Assembly: GCA_021286925.1 (NCBI GenBank)
Contig: JAJTBL010000060.1
Coordinates: 1 to 8,623, forward strand
Reading direction: 5' to 3'
Length of the DNA: 8,623 nucleotides
Origin: Spirochaetia bacterium
Lineage (GTDB): Bacteria > Spirochaetota > Spirochaetia > Treponematales > Rectinemataceae
The position numbers and the translations under genes are program-made. The notes under the pieces are model-generated. The model ran no database searches. It saw only the letters and a program-made list of their open reading frames with translations, and was not told the DNA's origin. Positions 4,508 through 8,623 of the stretch are shown piece after piece. Every line of letters starts with the position of its first letter. Position 1 is the first letter of the stretch.

Positions 4508-6091
4508 ATGGAACCATTAAAGTTCAACCTAGTCAGCGGCTTGTGGCTTCTCTTTGCCATTCCCGTCCTCATCAATGCGCGGAGAAGTTTGAGCAGAGCG
4601 GAGGTTCGCGGTTCACGCGCTTTCGGCTTTCTCAATCTTTCAATCGCCTGGTACCTGGTCTTTGCCGCTTTAGAACTCATGAGCAGAACCATCGAGCAGG
4701 TCCTGTTCTTCACGCATCTCGAATACCTTGCGCTCTGTGCGTTTCCATTGGAAATACTGGCTTTTACCTTTAGCTTTCTGGACATCGAATTTAAGCTAAA
4801 AAAGCTGGTTTTATTTGCTGCCGGCATATTTTCCGCCGCTGTTCTGTTTCTGCAATGGACTACAGCCCGTCATAATCTTTTCTACGCCAACCCGCGGCTC
4901 ATTCCTTATCAGGACCTTCTGGTTATCAAATTTGAAAAAGGCCCGATCTATTTTCTGTGGGTCGTAGTTTTATTAATGGTCATAACATCCGCAGCTCTGC
5001 TGTTCATTCAAAGAACTTATCATTCACGCGGTCTTGTTAAAAAGCAGCTGCTCATCATTTCCGCCGCGATGTGTCTGCCGCTGATTGTCTCACTTCTCTA
5101 TGTTTTCCAGGCCATACCGATACCTTACGATTTCAATCTCTTTTCCTACATCCTGATCAGCATCCTTACATCCTATGCCTTATTCAGGGCGAAAATGCTG
5201 GAGTTCGCACCGGTCAGCGATGATAAGGTTTTTGAATTTTTACGCGAAGGCTGCATGATACTCGATGAACATCATACAATCATCAATATCAACAAGGCCG
5301 CGGTAGAGTTGCTTCCTAATATTGGAGAAAAGCTGATCGGGAAAACTGTCCAGCAAGCACTGCCTACCTGCGAGAGCCTGATCGCGTCCCTTTCCAATGA
5401 TGTTCCGGCAACTGTTGAATGGGATAGCTCCGTTTTCGGAGGCCCCGAACATCTGACCATAAAAACATCACCGATTAAAACAAAGGCAGGGCAGCTTGAA
5501 GGCTGGCTCATCACCATGGAAAATACCAATGAACGGTTTCAGCTTCTCGAGGAGCTTCAGCATTTTGCAACCCATGACGATCTGACTGAGCTGTATAATC
5601 GCCGATTTTTCTTCGAACAGGTGCGCAAACTGCTCGACACTGCTGCGTCGCAGCCGCTTACCGTCGCTTTCATGATGATTGATGTTGACGATTTCAAGAC
5701 AATCAATGATTCATTGGGGCATCATGCGGGCGATAGAGTTCTGCAGGCGATCGCTGGCTGTATTGTTCAGAACAGCCTTCCAGACAGCCTTGCATGCAGA
5801 TTTGGAGGCGATGAATTTTTGCTGTTACTGCCGGGCCTCAACGCGACAGCGGGGATTGAGGAAGCGATCAAACTCAGAAGGGCGATTTCCGAAATGGAAA
5901 GCCGGGGCGACAGTATTGCGCCGATTACGGTCAGCATCGGGGTAGCCGCAGCTTCCATCTCGACTGCCGAAGATATCGATATGCTCATTTCGGCGGCTGA
6001 CAAAGCAATGTACAAGGCAAAACGCGCAGGGAAAAATCAGGCAGCAAGCCAGGAAACCCTTGTCACGCAAACGCCGAAACCGCGGAATTAA
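4508..6091 (+). CDS. Membrane diguanylate cyclase, 7TM-PAS-GGDEF
   Basis: A 527-residue enzyme predicted to make cyclic di-GMP from two GTP. About seven membrane segments occupy residues 7-227 (near 7-23, 39-57, 67-91, 99-117, 147-167, 181-201 and 211-227), with LEYLALCAFPLEILAFTFSF resembling the 7TM sensor module found in front of some histidine kinases. A PAS-like region follows (about 236-340). The GGDEF domain starts at DDLTELYNRR (357-366), then DVDDFKTIND (392-401), GHHAGD (404-409) and an intact GGDEF signature at 433-437; the C-terminal block is ITVSIGVA with ADKAMYKAKRAGKN. The inhibitory I-site (RxxD, five residues before GGDEF) is absent: the R and D positions are Leu424 and Ser427. 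Product inhibition of the usual kind is therefore not expected. The signal sensed is unknown. There is only a weak Shine-Dalgarno (AAAGAA). The gene has its own promoter and converges on ftsK. Confidence 0.93.
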   Translation: MEPLKFNLVSGLWLLFAIPVLINARRSLSRAEVRGSRAFGFLNLSIAWYLVFAALELMSRTIEQVLFFTHLEYLALCAFPLEILAFTFSFLDIEFKLKKLVLFAAGIFSAAVLFLQWTTARHNLFYANPRLIPYQDLLVIKFEKGPIYFLWVVVLLMVITSAALLFIQRTYHSRGLVKKQLLIISAAMCLPLIVSLLYVFQAIPIPYDFNLFSYILISILTSYALFRAKMLEFAPVSDDKVFEFLREGCMILDEHHTIININKAAVELLPNIGEKLIGKTVQQALPTCESLIASLSNDVPATVEWDSSVFGGPEHLTIKTSPIKTKAGQLEGWLITMENTNERFQLLEELQHFATHDDLTELYNRRFFFEQVRKLLDTAASQPLTVAFMMIDVDDFKTINDSLGHHAGDRVLQAIAGCIVQNSLPDSLACRFGGDEFLLLLPGLNATAGIEEAIKLRRAISEMESRGDSIAPITVSIGVAAASISTAEDIDMLISAADKAMYKAKRAGKNQAASQETLVTQTPKPRN

Positions 6092-6114
6092 AAACCCTCA
6101 GGCATTGCCTGCGG
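6090..6114 (-). terminator. Probable intrinsic terminator of ftsK
   Basis: Read on the - strand, CAGGC-AAT-GCCTG (6111-6099) forms a 5-bp stem with a 3-nt loop. Two further C-G pairs can form outside one mismatch, and TTTTT follows at 6094-6090. The stem includes the ftsK stop codon (TGA at 6100-6098). The T-run overlaps the stop codon of the convergent cyclase gene. The short stem makes this a moderate prediction. No matching T-run exists on the + strand, so the cyclase has no obvious terminator here. Confidence 0.5.
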
Positions 6115-8623
6115 AATCATCCGAATCAATCGAGTCAAGCAATGGCGGCCGGCTTCCGGTCACGCCGGGATTCCGCATGACATCCCTCGGTTTTGAACCT
6201 TGAGCTGGCCCGACAATACCTCGCTCTTCCATCAGTTCAACCAGCCGTGCAGCGCGGTTGTAGCCGATTTTCAAGCGGCGCTGAATAAAAGAAGCGCTCG
6301 CCTTTCCCTGCTGAAGCACAATTTCGAGCGCCTTTTCAAACAGCGGATCGCCGTCGCCGTCATCAAAAAGCCCTGGCTCGGCATTTTCTTCGTCTTCATC
6401 ATAGAAAATCTCGTCATCGATATATTCCGGCTCGCCGAGCGTTTTGACATGTTCCACAGCACGCTCCACTTCTTCTTCCGAAACGAAAGCGCCCTGCATT
6501 CGAACAGGGAATGGATCCTGGGCCCCCGAAAACAGCATATCACCGCGCCCTAAAAGTTTTTCAGCCCCGACCATGTCGATAATGATGCGGCTGTCGAACT
6601 TGCTGGCCACCATGAAGGCGATGCGCGAAGGGATGTTCGCTTTTATCAGGCCAGTAATGACATCGATGCTCGGCCGCTGAGTGGCCAGAACCAGGTGAAT
6701 GCCTACGGCGCGGGACATGGCAGCAAGCCGTGCCAGCGTCGATTCAAGTTCTTTTCCAGTCTGCGCCATCAGGTCGGCAAATTCATCAATAATGACGACA
6801 ATATAGGGCAGTTTTTCCTGCGCGAGCCCTTTTTCCTTGATTTTCCGGTTGAACGAACGAATATCGCGGACTCCTGCCTTGTCGAGCATGGAATACCGGC
6901 GCTCCATTTCGCAGATACAGTACTGCAGAGCCTGGAACGCACGCTTGGACTCGGTAACGACGGGTGTCAGCAAGTGCGGAATGTCATTGTAGAGTTTCAA
7001 TTCGACTATTTTGGGATCGATCAGCAAAAGCTTGACTTCTTCCGGCGAGCGGCGGTACAGAACGGACAGGATAATCGCATTGACACAGACGGATTTTCCG
7101 GAACCAGTAGCCCCGGCGATAAGAAGGTGCGGAGTCTGTGTCAGGTCGATAAACTGAACTTCGCCGGCTATATCTTTGCCAAGCGCGACCGGAATTTCCA
7201 TTTTTGCCGATTTGAATTGCTCATGCTCGATGATTTCACGCAGAGAAACAATGGCGCGCCGGTCATTCGGCACTTCGATGCCGACCGCGTGTTTGCCGGG
7301 AATCGGCGCAACGATACGCACACTGGAAGCCGCGAGCCGGAGGGCGATGTTGTCGGAAAGATTGGTGATTTTGGAAATCTTGACTCCATGCGCCGGCAGA
7401 ATTTCGAACATGGTAATAACAGGGCCTTTTCGAATGCCGGTGACTTCGGCTTCAATATTGAATTCGGCAAGGGTTTCGCGAAGCACTTCGGCATTACGCC
7501 TGGTTTTGTCATCGATAATCCAGTACTGGCCGTCGGGATAGGTGTTGAGGATGCCATCGACGGGAACGGTATAGGGCTTCAGGGCTTTTCGCTCGAGTAT
7601 TTTTTTGATGATGTCCTGCTTATGGCTGTCATCGGCACCTGGGTCATTGCCGTGCCCCTCTGCAATTGCCTGAGGCGGCACCGAGGTAAATTCGATTTCC
7701 TTGCCATTGGCGTCAAGTTTTGTCTGAACGAGTATGGCGGGATTTTCGGGTTTCGGGCTCGGGCTGACAGGCGCAGATGGTCCAGAGCTGGCCGGCGTTC
7801 GCATTGACGCTTGCGCCGCGGCTGTTTGGGACGAAGGTGCTATCGATGATGACAATTCGCGATCCGGAGGCGTGACAGGTTTTGGGTCAGTCGCTGAACT
7901 TAGCGAACCTTCATACTCGGAATTGAGCGATTTCATGGCGCCGACGGGTTTCAGGGTAGGCAGGTCGAAATCGAAGGAGTTGGCTGCCAGGGCTTGCGCC
8001 TCCCTGAGCTGTTTTTCAGCTTTGGTTCTTTTACCCCTCCAGTCGGCAAACCATTGCTGGAGGCGCAGTTTCGCTCGCACGAAGAAGGACTCGCGCTTTT
8101 GTATCGCTTTGGTTTTCCGCGCGGAAGTTTCAGATTTGGCCGCGGCTGCTCCTTTTGCACCGCCATTTTCCTTCAGATTCAGCCATTCATTGAGCTTGGC
8201 ATATCCCAGAAAAACCAGAACCAGGGAAAGCGCGAACAGAAAACCGACGCCTGCATACAGCGATGAAAGGCCAACCGCAGCAAAAACCGGGTGATTCTCA
8301 AAAAAGGCGCCAGGTTCGGTCGAGAGCCTGGCAAAGGCTGTCAGCACCAGGAAGGGGAGCGCAGAAGCACCGAGAAAATACGTCAGACGGGGATAAAATT
8401 TCGGTAAAACAATCAGAACGGCAGCACAGGCAAGCCAGAGCGGCAAAAAAAAGCCAGCCCAGGAAAACCGGATCAAAATCTGTTTCCCAAGACCATTCAA
8501 GAAAGCCCAGCCTTGCGGCCATTTGAGCGCAAGTAGAAGAGAGAGAACAAGGTAAGCGGCGGCAAGCGCCACCAGAAGGGCGATCACGTTCGACGGCGAG
8601 GACCACAGCGTCGTTTCGCGCTT
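6098..8623 (-). CDS. ftsK: DNA translocase FtsK/SpoIIIE (5' end beyond the window)
   Basis: A hexameric, membrane-anchored ATPase that pumps DNA at the division septum so that chromosome ends are segregated. The frame is open to the right edge (KRETTLWSSPSN precedes the GTG at 8587, where the first membrane helix is just beginning), so the true start lies outside; 841 residues are visible. Numbered from the 8587 codon: about four membrane helices (1-22, 42-62, 68-87, 101-130); a basic then Ser/Pro/Ala-rich linker (about 140-290), much shorter than in E. coli FtsK; the motor alpha/beta domains (about 325-715) with Walker A GATGSGKS (492-499), DPKIVELKLYNDIPHLL (524-540) and Walker B VVIIDEFADLM (597-607); an acidic hinge (722-746); and the C-terminal gamma winged helix (747-805; ASFIQRRLKIGYNRAARLVELMEERGIVGP), which reads polar DNA motifs (KOPS/SRS). 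The tail after 805 is short and unstructured. It lies convergent to the cyclase gene. Confidence 0.97.
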   Translation of the reverse strand, partial: KRETTLWSSPSNVIALLVALAAAYLVLSLLLALKWPQGWAFLNGLGKQILIRFSWAGFFLPLWLACAAVLIVLPKFYPRLTYFLGASALPFLVLTAFARLSTEPGAFFENHPVFAAVGLSSLYAGVGFLFALSLVLVFLGYAKLNEWLNLKENGGAKGAAAAKSETSARKTKAIQKRESFFVRAKLRLQQWFADWRGKRTKAEKQLREAQALAANSFDFDLPTLKPVGAMKSLNSEYEGSLSSATDPKPVTPPDRELSSSIAPSSQTAAAQASMRTPASSGPSAPVSPSPKPENPAILVQTKLDANGKEIEFTSVPPQAIAEGHGNDPGADDSHKQDIIKKILERKALKPYTVPVDGILNTYPDGQYWIIDDKTRRNAEVLRETLAEFNIEAEVTGIRKGPVITMFEILPAHGVKISKITNLSDNIALRLAASSVRIVAPIPGKHAVGIEVPNDRRAIVSLREIIEHEQFKSAKMEIPVALGKDIAGEVQFIDLTQTPHLLIAGATGSGKSVCVNAIILSVLYRRSPEEVKLLLIDPKIVELKLYNDIPHLLTPVVTESKRAFQALQYCICEMERRYSMLDKAGVRDIRSFNRKIKEKGLAQEKLPYIVVIIDEFADLMAQTGKELESTLARLAAMSRAVGIHLVLATQRPSIDVITGLIKANIPSRIAFMVASKFDSRIIIDMVGAEKLLGRGDMLFSGAQDPFPVRMQGAFVSEEEVERAVEHVKTLGEPEYIDDEIFYDEDEENAEPGLFDDGDGDPLFEKALEIVLQQGKASASFIQRRLKIGYNRAARLVELMEERGIVGPAQGSKPRDVMRNPGVTGSRPPLLDSIDSDDSAGNA

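Noticed and set aside
6695..7807. A 370-codon open frame on the + strand opposite ftsK
   Set aside because: It lies wholly inside the conserved motor region of ftsK, has no recognisable domain, and is explained by codon use in the true gene leaving the opposite frame open.
8585..8587. GTG at 8587 as the ftsK start
   Set aside because: The frame stays open to the window edge, the GTG falls at the beginning of the first membrane helix, and no ribosome-binding site precedes it, so it is most likely an internal valine.

Overview
The window carries eight protein-coding genes with very little non-coding DNA. Base composition looks close to even by eye (not computed). The organism is a bacterium, probably diderm, because it encodes a Na+-translocating NADH:quinone reductase (Na+-NQR). 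Nothing here fixes the phylum. The gene order looks chromosomal: respiration, RNA modification, signalling and chromosome segregation. I see no tRNA, rRNA, transposase, integrase, CRISPR array or phage gene.

Left block (1-3191, + strand): the end of nqrD, then nqrE and nqrF, form the 3' end of a Na+-NQR operon. The operon continues into a 156-residue protein I cannot name and then a SpoU/TrmH-type RNA methyltransferase. nqrE, nqrF and the unknown gene each have a strong Shine-Dalgarno sequence about 6 nt before the ATG. In nqrF this sets the start at 784.

Middle (3192-4456): a 73-bp gap between the convergent methyltransferase and cupin genes holds two exact 20-bp direct repeats, 40 bp apart. 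The small cupin gene (- strand) is divergent from an RluA-type pseudouridine synthase gene (+ strand). Between them lies a perfect 18-bp palindrome that contains a -10-like TATACT on both strands. It looks like a symmetric bidirectional promoter or operator, and the synthase mRNA may be leaderless.

Right block (4457-8623): a membrane diguanylate cyclase (7TM-PAS-GGDEF) sits behind a near-consensus sigma70-type promoter. It converges on ftsK, a DNA translocase gene on the - strand that runs off the right edge. Their stop codons are 6 bp apart, and a hairpin plus T-run that looks like the ftsK terminator overlaps the ftsK stop codon.

Functionally, NQR supplies a sodium gradient from NADH oxidation, two enzymes modify RNA, the cyclase makes c-di-GMP in response to an unknown signal, and FtsK moves chromosome ends at division. 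I find no clear new multi-gene defence or mobile system. The items most worth a second look are the paired repeat, the palindromic promoter, the unnamed protein after nqrF, and the short form of NqrF.
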